Source: DATLNF01 sp963765815
GTDB taxonomy: Bacteria; Actinomycetota; Actinomycetes; BP-191
Reading direction: 5' to 3'
Length of the DNA stretch: 64,000 bases
NCBI GenBank assembly: GCA_963765815.1
Contig: CAVXXT010000001.1
Span: 390,232 to 454,231 of the forward strand
In this document: positions 1 through 8,539 of the stretch, piece by piece
Position numbering within the stretch: position 1 is the first letter of the stretch
Layout of the letters: each line of letters starts with the position of its first letter
The notes under the pieces: model-generated
What the model was told of the DNA's origin: nothing
Seen by the model: only the letters and a program-made list of their open reading frames with translations
The model's database searches: none
Program-made: the position numbers and the translations under genes

Positions 1-74
1 GGCTGCTTCGGGTGAGGTCAGGGCTGCCGATCGGACCGCTCGTCGCCTGGCTGACCGGTCTGGAGCAGCACTAG
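1..74 (+). CDS. 3' end of an unidentified gene
   Basis: An open frame enters from the left edge and stops with TAG at 72-74; the visible tail ends GPLVAWLTGLEQH. It converges with the serine hydrolase gene, and the two stop codons overlap by a few bases. Only 23 codons are visible, too few to name a family. The claim that it is coding rests on the open frame reaching exactly to the convergent neighbour. Confidence 0.4.
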   Translation, partial: LLRVRSGLPIGPLVAWLTGLEQH

Positions 75-1453
75 CCGACGTACGGCGTGGCGCGGGCGCC
101 CAGGTGGAGGAAGCGGCTGCCGTCGGGGAGTGAGAAGAAGACCGCGGGAATGAGGCCGGGCACGGTCGGGAACTCGACCAGGAAGACGTCCTCGGCGTAG
201 GGGAGCAGCTCGGTGTCCATCCGGTCGGTGCCCATGGCAGCCGCCACCGGTCCGCTCGGCCGGATCACCAGGTTCAGCCGGTCGCCGTCGGCCTCGACCG
301 TGTAGGACATCGACTCCCGAGCGTAGGTGCCGACGTACTTCGCGGGGTCGTACGCCGGTGGAGCGGCCGGCGGCTCGGGCCGTGCGCGCGGCGTGACGCC
401 GGCGAGCGACTCGAAGATCTCGGCGAACAGCGCATGCGCCATGTCGCGTGACTCACCGCAGTTGCTGAGCAGGGCGACGGCGACGGACGGGTGGTCGGCG
501 GTCGCGGGCAGCACGCGGAGGTAGGCGTTCTGGCCGATGGTCGAGCCGTCGTGGCCGATGAGCCGGTGGCCGTCCCAGTCGAGGAGGATCCAGCCGAGGC
601 CCCAGTGGTCGCCGAGGGTCCACGGGTCGGGTACGGCGACCTGCGGCTCGCGCATCGCCCGAGCGGACTCCGCCGAGAGGATCCGGGTGCCGTCGGCCGT
701 GACACCGTCGGCGAGGTGAAGCCGCGCGAATGGGAGCAGCTCGCGGGCCTGCGCGTGGATGAGGCCGGCGGGACCCACCGAGCGGGGAAGGCCCCACTGC
801 GGCGCGACGATCGGACTGTCGCTGCCCGGCACCGTCAGGTGGCCGACCGCGGCGGGCCAGAGCAGGGCCTCTTCCGGCAGCGTGCCGGCCGCGATCAGTC
901 CGAGTGGCGCAAGCAGGCGCTCGCGCAGGACTGCGTCCCAGGTCTGCCCGCGCAGCACTTCGACCAGACGGCCGAGCACCGAGTAGCCGGAGTTGCAGTA
1001 GCTCATCGTCGCGCCGAGCGCGTGGGTCCTCGCGAGGCCGGAGAGCGCGCCGACGTACCGCTCGAGGCAGTCGTCGCCGCGACCGGTGTCCTCGAAGAAG
1101 TCGCCGTCGATGCCGCTGGTGTGCGAGAGCAGATGCCTCGTCGTGACGCGCGCCGTGAGGTCAGGGTCAGCGACCCGGAAGTCCGGCAGGTAGGTCACGA
1201 TCGGTGCGTCGAGGTCGACCAGCCCGTCGTCGACGAGCTGCATGACGAGGGTCGCGGTCCAGACCTTCGTGATGCTGCCGATCTGGAACACGCTGTCCGC
1301 GGTCACCGGCTGGCCGGTGCGCTGGCTGAGCACTCCGGTCGTGGCGACCGCATCGTCGTCGTCGACCCCGATAGCGAGCGACGCGCCCACGACGCTGTAC
1401 TTCTCGGCCAGCGACGTGAGCCGGTCCTGCCAGTGCTGCTGGTCGAGCGTCAT
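71..1453 (-). CDS. serine hydrolase (beta-lactamase / class C-like)
   Basis: A 460-residue protein of the serine beta-lactamase-like superfamily (class C, D-alanyl-D-alanine carboxypeptidase-like and esterase members). Catalytic landmarks are visible: SITK at residues 60-63 (SxxK nucleophile), Y-C-N in MSYCNSGYSVLG (YxN), and HDG in LIGHDGSTIGQ at the KTG-equivalent position. The C-terminal ~110 residues form an extra domain as in many actinobacterial members. No signal peptide is evident from the chosen ATG, so it may be cytoplasmic. The frame stays open upstream into the neighbouring gene, but MTLDQQHW is the first start beyond that gene's stop at 1465. It lies 11 nt downstream of the lipoprotein gene and is probably co-transcribed. 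The substrate cannot be read from sequence. Confidence 0.85.
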   Translation of the reverse strand: MTLDQQHWQDRLTSLAEKYSVVGASLAIGVDDDDAVATTGVLSQRTGQPVTADSVFQIGSITKVWTATLVMQLVDDGLVDLDAPIVTYLPDFRVADPDLTARVTTRHLLSHTSGIDGDFFEDTGRGDDCLERYVGALSGLARTHALGATMSYCNSGYSVLGRLVEVLRGQTWDAVLRERLLAPLGLIAAGTLPEEALLWPAAVGHLTVPGSDSPIVAPQWGLPRSVGPAGLIHAQARELLPFARLHLADGVTADGTRILSAESARAMREPQVAVPDPWTLGDHWGLGWILLDWDGHRLIGHDGSTIGQNAYLRVLPATADHPSVAVALLSNCGESRDMAHALFAEIFESLAGVTPRARPEPPAAPPAYDPAKYVGTYARESMSYTVEADGDRLNLVIRPSGPVAAAMGTDRMDTELLPYAEDVFLVEFPTVPGLIPAVFFSLPDGSRFLHLGARATPYVG

Positions 1454-1464
1454 GTCGGTCCCGT

Positions 1465-2982
1465 CTAGGTCAGGAGGGTGAAGGGCGAGCCGGTGTAGTC
1501 GAAGCAGCCGCACCCGGTCGACCACGCGAAGAGCCGCCCGGTTGACGGACCGCCGCGCCGGGAGCCGGAGAAGCTGGTCGCGCCGGCGTACGTCGCTGCG
1601 GCGCGGAAGCCGCTGCCGAGGGAGTGGATCGCGGCGGACAGCGTGGGCAGGTCGGTCGCGCCGCGCGAGGTGCGCAGGGCACGGTCGGCCAGGGCGAAGG
1701 TGTCGCAGGTGCTGAATCCGAAGTAGCGGTCGGTGCCCGACGACGGGGTCAGCCCGCCCTTCTGCAGGTCGGCCAGGCACTCGCTCTGCGCGGCGGTCGC
1801 CGGCTGCGCGCGCGTCGTGTCGATCGTCGGCAGCCAGCCGAGCCCGACGACGTTCGCCAGCTGTCCCCGAGGGGTGTTCGCCTCCTGGACGGTGGGCGCG
1901 GCGACGCTGGTGACCAGGTACGTCGGGTGATAGCCCTGCGCCTCCGCCGCCGCCGCGAGGAACAGGAGCAGGTTGCCCTCCGCGCCGCCCGATACGAGCG
2001 TCACGTGGGTGATGCCGTCGGTCTGGAAGCGGAGGACGGCGCTCTGCATGTCTGCCGCGAGGCCCCCGAGGTCGTTGATGCTCTGGAAGCAGCGACTGGT
2101 CACGGTGTCCACGACAGGGGTGCCGAGCCGCTTGGCGACCGGCACGACCGTGCCGGTGTGGGCACGCTCGTTGAAGGGGCATCCTTCGACGACGACCCCG
2201 AGTCTGGCGTCCTTCGTCAGCCGCCCGGCCGCGACCGTCCGCTCGAGCAGCACCTGCATGCGGTCGTCGAGCGAGAAGGTCGACGCGGCGAACGTCGACG
2301 ACGCCCGGCTCAGCGCGACGTCGTCGCCCATCGAGTAGTCGCCGGTGATCATCGGCGTGTCGGCGTCGGCGATGCACGAGGTGAAGGACTCGGAGAACAG
2401 GCCGAGCGTGCTGATGACGAGGGCGACCTTCGCGTCCTGGACGAACGTTGCGCAGGCCGCCGCCAGGTCGCCCTCGAACGACGCGGAGCTCGACTTGATC
2501 TCGGCGTAGACCGGCTCGACCTTGCGCGCCGCCACACCGCCGCGGGAGTTCCAGGCGCTGACGAGCGCCTCAAAGACGTTGCGGGGTGAGTAGGAGTTGC
2601 CGTTGTCGACGCCGGCACCCGCTGCCGCGTCGTTGTTCGCGTAGAGGATGCCGATCTTCACGGGTCGGCGGTCGACCCGGGCGGCGCCGCGGCCACCCGC
2701 AGACGGGCCGGTCGTGGTCGTGGACGACCCCGACGACACGGTGCCGGGTCCACGAGGTGCGTCGTCGGCGCCGGAGGTCGACGCGCTCGTCGAGCTGCCG
2801 GCGGTCCCGGGCGTCGGGACCGAGAGCGGATCCTGGCCGATCAGCTCGGGCGGGATCGCGAGGCCGTCGGCGCGGGCGGTCGTCGGCGCGGCCGTCCCCA
2901 CGTCGACCGTGGACCCGCAGGCGCTCAGCGCCGCCGCGGTGACCGCAAGGGCGGCGACCCGCCGGACAGCGCTGCACCGCAC
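1465..2982 (-). CDS. branched-chain amino-acid-type ABC solute-binding lipoprotein
   Basis: A 505-residue periplasmic-binding-protein-like lipoprotein. Residues 1-22 are a lipoprotein signal with lipobox LSAC (Cys22). A low-complexity Ser/Thr/Gly linker (about residues 30-95) precedes a type I binding fold typical of Leu/Ile/Val-binding proteins (VKIGILYANNDAA, then a receptor-family ligand-binding region). No permease or ATPase gene is adjacent, so it is an orphan binding protein that may feed another transporter or act as a sensor. It is divergent from the TetR gene and shares a 70-bp promoter region holding a dyad. The serine hydrolase gene follows 11 nt downstream. The ligand is unknown. 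Confidence 0.82.
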   Translation of the reverse strand: MRCSAVRRVAALAVTAAALSACGSTVDVGTAAPTTARADGLAIPPELIGQDPLSVPTPGTAGSSTSASTSGADDAPRGPGTVSSGSSTTTTGPSAGGRGAARVDRRPVKIGILYANNDAAAGAGVDNGNSYSPRNVFEALVSAWNSRGGVAARKVEPVYAEIKSSSASFEGDLAAACATFVQDAKVALVISTLGLFSESFTSCIADADTPMITGDYSMGDDVALSRASSTFAASTFSLDDRMQVLLERTVAAGRLTKDARLGVVVEGCPFNERAHTGTVVPVAKRLGTPVVDTVTSRCFQSINDLGGLAADMQSAVLRFQTDGITHVTLVSGGAEGNLLLFLAAAAEAQGYHPTYLVTSVAAPTVQEANTPRGQLANVVGLGWLPTIDTTRAQPATAAQSECLADLQKGGLTPSSGTDRYFGFSTCDTFALADRALRTSRGATDLPTLSAAIHSLGSGFRAAATYAGATSFSGSRRGGPSTGRLFAWSTGCGCFDYTGSPFTLLT

Positions 2983-2995
2983 GGGCTGACCTCCT

Positions 2996-3017
2996 CCGAT
3001 AATGGCGTTACTATCGG
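2996..3017. promoter_or_regulatory. operator-like dyad between lipoprotein and TetR genes
   Basis: A perfect inverted repeat CCGATA-N10-TATCGG lies midway between the divergent lipoprotein and TetR genes. The right arm includes TACTAT (3010-3015), a good -10 box for the TetR gene, so bound repressor would block its own promoter. Size and location fit a TetR-family operator; binding is inferred. Confidence 0.6.
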
Positions 3018-3050
3018 GGCATCCGTACCGGTCGTCAAGGAGGAGCGGAC

Positions 3051-3665
3051 GTGGCTCGCAGCGCCGCCGTCACCGTCGATCCGGTCGCTGCGCGCGGACG
3101 GCAGAGCACCCGCGAAGCGCTGCTGGACGCGGTCGACGAGCTGCTGATGGAGCGCGGCTGGGCCGGTTGCTCGCTCCAGGCGCTGGCCCGCCGGGCCGGG
3201 CTGACGACGGGCGCGGTGTACTCGACGTTCGGCAGCCGGGGGGCGCTCATCGCCGCCGCGATGATGCGGCGCACCGACGGGGTGTCCGGCCTCCCGGCCG
3301 ACGAGCCGGACCTGGCGCGGGCGGTGTCGGCGTACGCACGCACCTTCCACGCGCTGGGCACCGGCGCCGCGGGCGCGAACCTGCTGACTGCGCAGCTGGA
3401 CCTGCTGCGGCTGAGCACGACCGACCCGGCGCTCGCGGCGGCGATGAAGGAGGCGTACGCCGGCCTGCTCGCCGGGCTGGTCGTGGGGATCGAGACTCGC
3501 GCCGGTCGACGCCGGCTCCCGGCGCCCGCTGACGTGCTGGCGCAGCGGATGGTGGCGGTGCTCCAGGGGCTGACGCTGCAGACGTTCGCCCTGGGCCAGG
3601 ACTTCGGCGAGCAGGTGTTCGTCGATGCGGCCCTGTCCGCGATCGGGCTGCCTCCCCGTCGCTGA
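3051..3665 (+). CDS. TetR/AcrR family transcriptional regulator
   Basis: A 204-residue regulator. The N-terminal helix-turn-helix covers about residues 17-65, with the canonical LQALARRAGLTTGAVYSTFG recognition segment; the remainder is an alpha-helical ligand-binding domain of unknown specificity. The GTG start at 3051 is preceded by a strong AAGGAGG ribosome site. It is divergent from the lipoprotein gene and has a dyad covering its predicted -10 box, so autoregulation and control of the lipoprotein-hydrolase pair are likely but inferred. Confidence 0.9.
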   Translation: MARSAAVTVDPVAARGRQSTREALLDAVDELLMERGWAGCSLQALARRAGLTTGAVYSTFGSRGALIAAAMMRRTDGVSGLPADEPDLARAVSAYARTFHALGTGAAGANLLTAQLDLLRLSTTDPALAAAMKEAYAGLLAGLVVGIETRAGRRRLPAPADVLAQRMVAVLQGLTLQTFALGQDFGEQVFVDAALSAIGLPPRR

Positions 3666-3749
3666 GTCCGATGAGTTCCGGGCACACGGGGCGTCTACCG
3701 GTGCAGAGTGCGTGACCGAGCTCTTCCGGCTGACGAGAGGACACCTGCG

Positions 3750-4229
3750 ATGGCCCAGAAGATCGTGCCCAACCTGTGGTTCGACACCCAGGCGGAGGAG
3801 GCGGCCGAGTTCTACTGCTCGGTCTTCAAGAACTCGAGGATCACCAACGTCTCGCGTTACCCGGAGGGCAGCCCCGGCGTGCCCGGCACGGTGATGACCG
3901 TCGAGTGGGAGCTCGACGGCGAGCGGTTCGTCGGCATCAACGGCGGTTCGCAGTTCACCTTCGACGAGGCGGTGTCCTTCCAGATCGGCTGCGCCGACCA
4001 GGCCGAGGTCGACTACTTCTGGGACCGGCTGCTCGAGGGCGGCGGCGAGGAGAGCCAGTGCGGCTGGCTCAAGGACCGGTTCGGGCTGTCCTGGCAGGTC
4101 ATCCCGGACGGGCTCGCGGAGCTGTTCACCGATCCCGACCCCGCACGCGTCGAGCGCGCGATGACGGCGATGCTGCAGATGCGAAAGCTCGACATCGGCG
4201 AGATGCGCCGCGCGGCGGACGCCGGCTGA
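3750..4229 (+). CDS. VOC family protein (PhnB / 3-demethylubiquinone methyltransferase-like)
   Basis: A 159-residue PhnB-like vicinal-oxygen-chelate protein. It begins MAQKIVPNLWFDTQAEEAAE and carries the family block QCGWLKDRFGLSWQVIP near residue 115. Despite its historical '3-demethylubiquinone-9 3-methyltransferase' label, PhnB-like VOC proteins have no shown methyltransferase activity, and this one should be regarded as of unknown reaction. The in-frame ATG at 3708 is ignored because family members begin at MAQKI. It is followed 40 nt downstream by the acyltransferase gene. Confidence 0.85.
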   Translation: MAQKIVPNLWFDTQAEEAAEFYCSVFKNSRITNVSRYPEGSPGVPGTVMTVEWELDGERFVGINGGSQFTFDEAVSFQIGCADQAEVDYFWDRLLEGGGEESQCGWLKDRFGLSWQVIPDGLAELFTDPDPARVERAMTAMLQMRKLDIGEMRRAADAG

Positions 4230-4269
4230 CCTCAGTCAGCCCAGGCCGCCTCGTGGGGTCCGCTCTGCG

Positions 4270-6294
4270 ATGCTGATCGGCGTGCATCGGCCGTCGTACC
4301 GCCCTGACATCCAGGGGATCCGGGGCGTGGCGGTCGTCATGGTGGTGCTGTTCCACGCCGGGCTGCCGGTGCGTGGCGGCTTCACCGGCGTCGACGTGTT
4401 CTTCGTCGTCTCGGGTTTCGTCATCACCCGGCTGCTGTGGACCGAGTACCGCTCGACGGAGCGGATCAGCCTGGTGGCCTTCTACTCCGCGCGTGCTCGC
4501 CGCCTGCTGCCGGCGCTGGCGGTGCTGCTGGTCGTCGTCGCGGTGGCCGCCGCCTTCCTGCAGGGACCGCTCGAGCCGCAGGCGAACACCGGTCGGACCG
4601 GCATCGCGGCCGGCTTGTACGTCGCGAACATCCAGCTGCTCTACTCGGACGCGGTCGGCTACTTCACCCTCGCGGCCGACTCCAACCCGTTGCTGCACAC
4701 CTGGACGCTGGCGGTGGAGGAGCAGTTCTACGTGCTGTTCCCGATCACCATCGTGGCCGCGCTGTACGCCGCCCGGCGGTGGCGCCGCAGCGCCGTGGTC
4801 GTCCTCACCGTCACGATCGGCGCGCTGCTCCTGGTGTCGCTGGCGCTGTGCGTCAAGCTCACCCACGCCAGCGTGGGCGCGTTCGGCAACTCGAGCGCGA
4901 ACCAGTCGGCCGCCTTCTACCTCGCGCCCACCCGGGCGTGGGAGTTCGGCGCCGGGGCGCTGCTGGCGCTGCACGAGGAGCGCCTCCGGGCGCTGTCTCG
5001 CTGGCTGGGCCAGCTGGCCGGCGGCGTGGGTGCCGCGCTCGTGGTCGTCTCCGCGCTCGCCGTGTCGCGCGACGGCTTTCCCGGGCTCGTCGCGGTGGTC
5101 CCCGTCACCGGCGCGGCGCTGCTCATCACGTCGAGCAACCTGCGCCCGACGGTGGTCACGGCGGTGCTGTCCTGGCGGCCCTTGCGCTGGCTCGGCGACG
5201 TCTCCTACGGCTGGTACCTCTGGCACTGGCCGGCGATCGTCCTGACCCGCGCGGTGCGACCCGGCGTGTCGAGCGGGTGGCTCCTCGCCGTCGCGGTGCT
5301 GTCGCTGGTGCCGGCGGTGGCGTCGTACCGACTCGTCGAAGGGCGGTTCCGATTCGACCGGCGGATCGTCGGCGTGCGCGCGTTGCGCCTCGCGGCCGTC
5401 TGCCTGGTCACGCCGATCCTGTTCCACGGCGCACTGGTGTGGAGCACGAAGCACCCCACCGCCGCCGTGCGCGACCTGAACCACCAGCTGCGGGTGCACG
5501 AGCACAACGCGCGCGGCTGCAAGGGCAACCTCCCGGCGGATGCCGTGACGCTCGGCGCGTGCACGTGGCGCGCTCCGGCTGCCCGGGGGCAGGTGATCCT
5601 GCTCGGCGACTCGCAGGCGGCTCACTTCACCGAGCCGGTCCGCGACGCCGCGAAGGCGCTCGACCTCGACCTCACCGTTGCCGTGCTGACCAGCTGTCCG
5701 TTCGTCGAGCTGGACGTCCACGGGCCGAACGCCCTGCCGATCGACCAGTGCCACCCGTTCGTCGAGGCGTGGCTCTCCTACGCCGAGCGGGCAAAGCCGG
5801 CTCTGGTGGTGATCGCCACCGCCGCGTCGTCGTACATCTCGGATCCGAGCTTCACCATCGGGGCCGACGCGGTCTCCGACCCGCGCGCCAAAGCCGCGAG
5901 GTGGGAGAGCGGTACGTCGAGCCTGCTGCGCCGTCTCGACCGGGCCGGCGTCGGGGTGGTCGTCGTGCACCAGATCCCGGCGTTCCGGTCGTTCGACCTG
6001 CGGCTGTGCCCCGCGGTGAGCGTCTACCGGCACAGCTGCAACGAGACTCGCCCGCGGAGCGAGGTCGACGAGCTCAGGAGGCTGTCGGTGCAGGCGGAGC
6101 GCGACGCGGCAGAGGGTCTCGCCCGGGTGACCACGCTCGACCTCGCGGACCACCTGTGCTCGCCGACCGAGTGCCGGACCCGCCGCGGCCGCACGTGGGT
6201 CTACCGCGACTGGATCCACCTGACCGTCGACGGCGCCACCGAGCTCGCCCCGCAGTTCGAGCAGGCGATGAAGTCCCGCCTGTCGAGCGGCTGA
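4270..6294 (+). CDS. acyltransferase 3 / SGNH-domain O-acetyltransferase (OafA-like)
   Basis: A 674-residue two-domain membrane protein. Residues 1-360 form an acyltransferase-3 domain with about ten membrane segments, opening RPDIQGIRGVAVVMVVLFHA (conserved R and H) and containing FFVVSGFVITRLL. Residues about 430-674 are an extracytoplasmic SGNH domain with GDSQAAH (nucleophile Ser) and a late DWIHLT (Asp/His). Family members O-acetylate cell-surface polysaccharides or peptidoglycan: the membrane domain passes an acetyl group across and the SGNH domain transfers it. The acceptor is unknown. It faces the diguanylate cyclase gene convergently with a 2-nt gap. Confidence 0.9.
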   Translation: MLIGVHRPSYRPDIQGIRGVAVVMVVLFHAGLPVRGGFTGVDVFFVVSGFVITRLLWTEYRSTERISLVAFYSARARRLLPALAVLLVVVAVAAAFLQGPLEPQANTGRTGIAAGLYVANIQLLYSDAVGYFTLAADSNPLLHTWTLAVEEQFYVLFPITIVAALYAARRWRRSAVVVLTVTIGALLLVSLALCVKLTHASVGAFGNSSANQSAAFYLAPTRAWEFGAGALLALHEERLRALSRWLGQLAGGVGAALVVVSALAVSRDGFPGLVAVVPVTGAALLITSSNLRPTVVTAVLSWRPLRWLGDVSYGWYLWHWPAIVLTRAVRPGVSSGWLLAVAVLSLVPAVASYRLVEGRFRFDRRIVGVRALRLAAVCLVTPILFHGALVWSTKHPTAAVRDLNHQLRVHEHNARGCKGNLPADAVTLGACTWRAPAARGQVILLGDSQAAHFTEPVRDAAKALDLDLTVAVLTSCPFVELDVHGPNALPIDQCHPFVEAWLSYAERAKPALVVIATAASSYISDPSFTIGADAVSDPRAKAARWESGTSSLLRRLDRAGVGVVVVHQIPAFRSFDLRLCPAVSVYRHSCNETRPRSEVDELRRLSVQAERDAAEGLARVTTLDLADHLCSPTECRTRRGRTWVYRDWIHLTVDGATELAPQFEQAMKSRLSSG

Positions 6295-6296
6295 GG

Positions 6297-7202
6297 TCAG
6301 CCCAGCCGGGTGCGGTTCCTGCCGTCGGACTTCGCGCAGAGCATCGCGACGTCGGCCCGGCCGACCGTGCGATCCGCGGTTTCCGTCGCGCGGCACATGG
6401 CGACGCCGACGCTCACGGTGAGGGAGAGCCGATGGCCGTCGACCTCGAGCCAGCTGGACGCGATCAGCTGTCGCACCCGCTCTGCGAGCGCCAGCGCTTG
6501 CGCATCGTCGTCGACGTGCGCCAGCAGCAGGAACTCCTCCCCACCCCACCGACCGGTGATATCGCTCGGCCGCGTGCAGCCCTCCAACGTCTTCGCGACC
6601 AGTTGCAGTGCCCGGTCCCCGACGGGGTGGCCGTAGGTGTCGTTCACGCTCTTGAACCGGTCGACGTCGATGAACAGAACAGCGAACAACCGAGCGTAGC
6701 GGAGGTGCTCGTCCTGGAGGCGGAGGAGGACCTGCTGCAGAAGGCGACGATTGCCCACGCCGGTCATCGGGTCCGTGAGCGCCTGGTCCTCGGCCAGAGT
6801 GGCTCGCGCCTCCAGGCTGTGGCACCGGCTGTCGTCGTGGAAGGCCTCCACCGCTCCGACAATTCGGCCTCTGGCGTCGCGCAGCGGAGCGGCGCGCACG
6901 GAGACGGGAAGCCGGTGCCCGTCCCGATGGTGGGCGTAGGCCACAACGCCACGGACGACACCGTCCCGCATCGTCGCGGAGAGGGGGCAGTTCACGCCGC
7001 AGAGCGACCGGCCTTGTTCGTCGACGTGGTTCAGCACCCCGTCACGGCAGCGCCGCCCGACCACGTCGGCGGCGAGGAAGCCGGTGAGCTCCTCGGCGGC
7101 GTTGTTCCAGTAGGTGATCGTGCGGTCACGGTCGACGACGTAGAGAGCTTCGCTCATCGAGTCGAGCACCGCGTGCGCCAGCGGGGTCTCATCGAGCCTC
7201 AT
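6297..7202 (-). CDS. PAS-GGDEF diguanylate cyclase
   Basis: A 301-residue signalling enzyme predicted to make cyclic di-GMP. A PAS domain occupies about residues 5-125 (LDSMSEALYVVDRDRTITYW...), followed by GGDEF at about 140-300. The active-site signature is GGEEF, which is catalytically competent in the family. RPSD sits exactly five residues before it and matches the RxxD inhibitory I-site. No membrane segment is present, so it is cytoplasmic. The ATG at 7202 (MRLDETPL) is preferred; the open frame extends upstream without PAS-like sequence. No phosphodiesterase or PilZ gene lies nearby. Confidence 0.9.
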   Translation of the reverse strand: MRLDETPLAHAVLDSMSEALYVVDRDRTITYWNNAAEELTGFLAADVVGRRCRDGVLNHVDEQGRSLCGVNCPLSATMRDGVVRGVVAYAHHRDGHRLPVSVRAAPLRDARGRIVGAVEAFHDDSRCHSLEARATLAEDQALTDPMTGVGNRRLLQQVLLRLQDEHLRYARLFAVLFIDVDRFKSVNDTYGHPVGDRALQLVAKTLEGCTRPSDITGRWGGEEFLLLAHVDDDAQALALAERVRQLIASSWLEVDGHRLSLTVSVGVAMCRATETADRTVGRADVAMLCAKSDGRNRTRLG

Positions 7203-7353
7203 GGCATGCCTCCACCTAGAGCGTCGGCCCGCACCGGTGCGCGCGGCAGGGTCTTTGGTCCCGCCCGGCGCCATCCGAAAGGGTGATCCCGGCCAACGGT
7301 GGGGCCGGCGCTATCGTGCGGCGCCGGGTTCCTCGGGAGATCGGGAGCGAGCG

Positions 7354-7734
7354 ATGGCCTGTCGGATCAGTGAGCTCGTGCTGGGCTGCCGCGACCCGGA
7401 GGCGCTGGCGCGGTTCTGGTGCGAGGTCCTCGACTTCGTCGTACTCGACCGCGAGGACGACGGCACGCTCGAGATCGGTCCGCGGGAGGGGTTCGGCGGT
7501 CCGCAGCCGACGATCATCCTGAGCTATCGGGAGGAGCCGGAGAAGGGGAAGCCTCGGCTGCACATCGACGTCAACGCGACCGACCGCGATCAAGACGCAG
7601 AGCTCGAGCGCCTGATCTCCATTGGTGCGCGACCCGCCGACATCGGCCAGACGGGGGAGGAGTCGTGGCATGTGCTGACCGACCCCGAAGGCAACGAGTT
7701 CTGCCTGCTCAGGCGGCGACTCGACCCACTCTGA
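7354..7734 (+). CDS. VOC family protein (glyoxalase-like)
   Basis: A 126-residue single glyoxalase-like domain: MACRISELVLGCRDPEALAR, central RLHIDVNATDRDQDAELERL and terminal DPEGNEFCLLRR. The strand pattern and the last motif, with its conserved metal-ligand Glu, are typical of small actinobacterial VOC proteins. The reaction is unknown. The ATG at 7354 is chosen because the protein opens directly into the first strand of the fold. It converges with the S51 peptidase gene 15 nt away. Confidence 0.85.
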   Translation: MACRISELVLGCRDPEALARFWCEVLDFVVLDREDDGTLEIGPREGFGGPQPTIILSYREEPEKGKPRLHIDVNATDRDQDAELERLISIGARPADIGQTGEESWHVLTDPEGNEFCLLRRRLDPL

Positions 7735-7749
7735 GGGCGACGACCGCGT

Positions 7750-8505
7750 TCAGACCTGAGGTGTCCGCGGGGTGAAGAGTCGCCAGCTGCCCTCGGATAC
7801 GACGTCCACGACGCCGTCGGTCACCGTGAGCGCGGTCTGGTCGTCGATCGCGTAGGTAGGGACGGGAAGTCTCGCTGCCCACGTCTCGGCGTTGGACAGC
7901 GACGCGTCGGGGTGGTCTGAGTTGTCCAGGTGCGGGATGACGGCGAAGTCGACCAGGCCGGCTCCCGCGGCCGTGACGAACGTCCGGCTGATGTCCCCGT
8001 CGGGCGTGCTGAACGTCACGTCCTCGGTGCTGAGGGCACGGCCGCTGCTGCTGCGCGGCTCGGTGTACGTCTCGCCGAACGTGCTCGACGCTGCCATGGC
8101 GCCGGCGCTGGTGCCGACGTACACGGATGAGGTCAACGATCGCAGGACGTCCACGAGGCCCGACTCATGCATCCAGAAGCTCAGGTAGAGCGGGTCGCCG
8201 CCCCAGAACAGCACTGCGTCAGCGGACTGCACCGTGGGGATCCACACGTCCTTGTCGATGCTGGGAAGTGCGGTGAGCTCCAGCACTCCGAGCGTCTGCC
8301 AGCCCAGGTCGGTCAGGGGCGTCGCGACCTCGCCTCGGATCAGCCGAGCCGCCAGCTCCGGGCCGCTCGAGAACGGGTAGATGGCGGTGGGCACCACGAG
8401 GGCGGTGGCCTCCTCGATCGGCTTGCCCAGCAGCTCGACCAGCGCATTCCGGATGCTCGGGTTGCTGATGCCAGAGGACGTCAGGAGCAGCTTCACGACG
8501 CGCAC
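7750..8505 (-). CDS. peptidase S51 family (dipeptidase E-like)
   Basis: A 251-residue cytoplasmic S51-family protein. The nucleophile elbow is GTSAGAM, with the catalytic Ser between Thr and Ala, and the preceding VLFWGGDPLYL matches the GGxx loop of dipeptidase E and cyanophycinase-like enzymes. Dipeptidase E hydrolyses N-terminal Asp dipeptides; the preference of this protein is not predictable. It is divergent from the P-loop gene with a 34-bp gap. Confidence 0.85.
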   Translation of the reverse strand: MRVVKLLLTSSGISNPSIRNALVELLGKPIEEATALVVPTAIYPFSSGPELAARLIRGEVATPLTDLGWQTLGVLELTALPSIDKDVWIPTVQSADAVLFWGGDPLYLSFWMHESGLVDVLRSLTSSVYVGTSAGAMAASSTFGETYTEPRSSSGRALSTEDVTFSTPDGDISRTFVTAAGAGLVDFAVIPHLDNSDHPDASLSNAETWAARLPVPTYAIDDQTALTVTDGVVDVVSEGSWRLFTPRTPQV

Positions 8506-8527
8506 TCTGCCAGAACGAGTCAGGCAT

Positions 8528-8533
8528 TACCGT
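8528..8533 (+). promoter_or_regulatory. -10 box of leaderless promoter
   Basis: TACCGT matches the actinobacterial TANNNT -10 consensus and lies 6 nt before the GTG at 8540. There is no Shine-Dalgarno sequence, so this transcript is probably leaderless. Confidence 0.5.
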
Positions 8534-8539
8534 GGAGCC

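Noticed and set aside
4126..6825. Long minus-strand open frame of about 900 codons opposite the acyltransferase
   Set aside because: High-GC antisense frame; low-complexity Arg/Gly/His-rich translation and no domain, while the plus strand encodes a clear acyltransferase.
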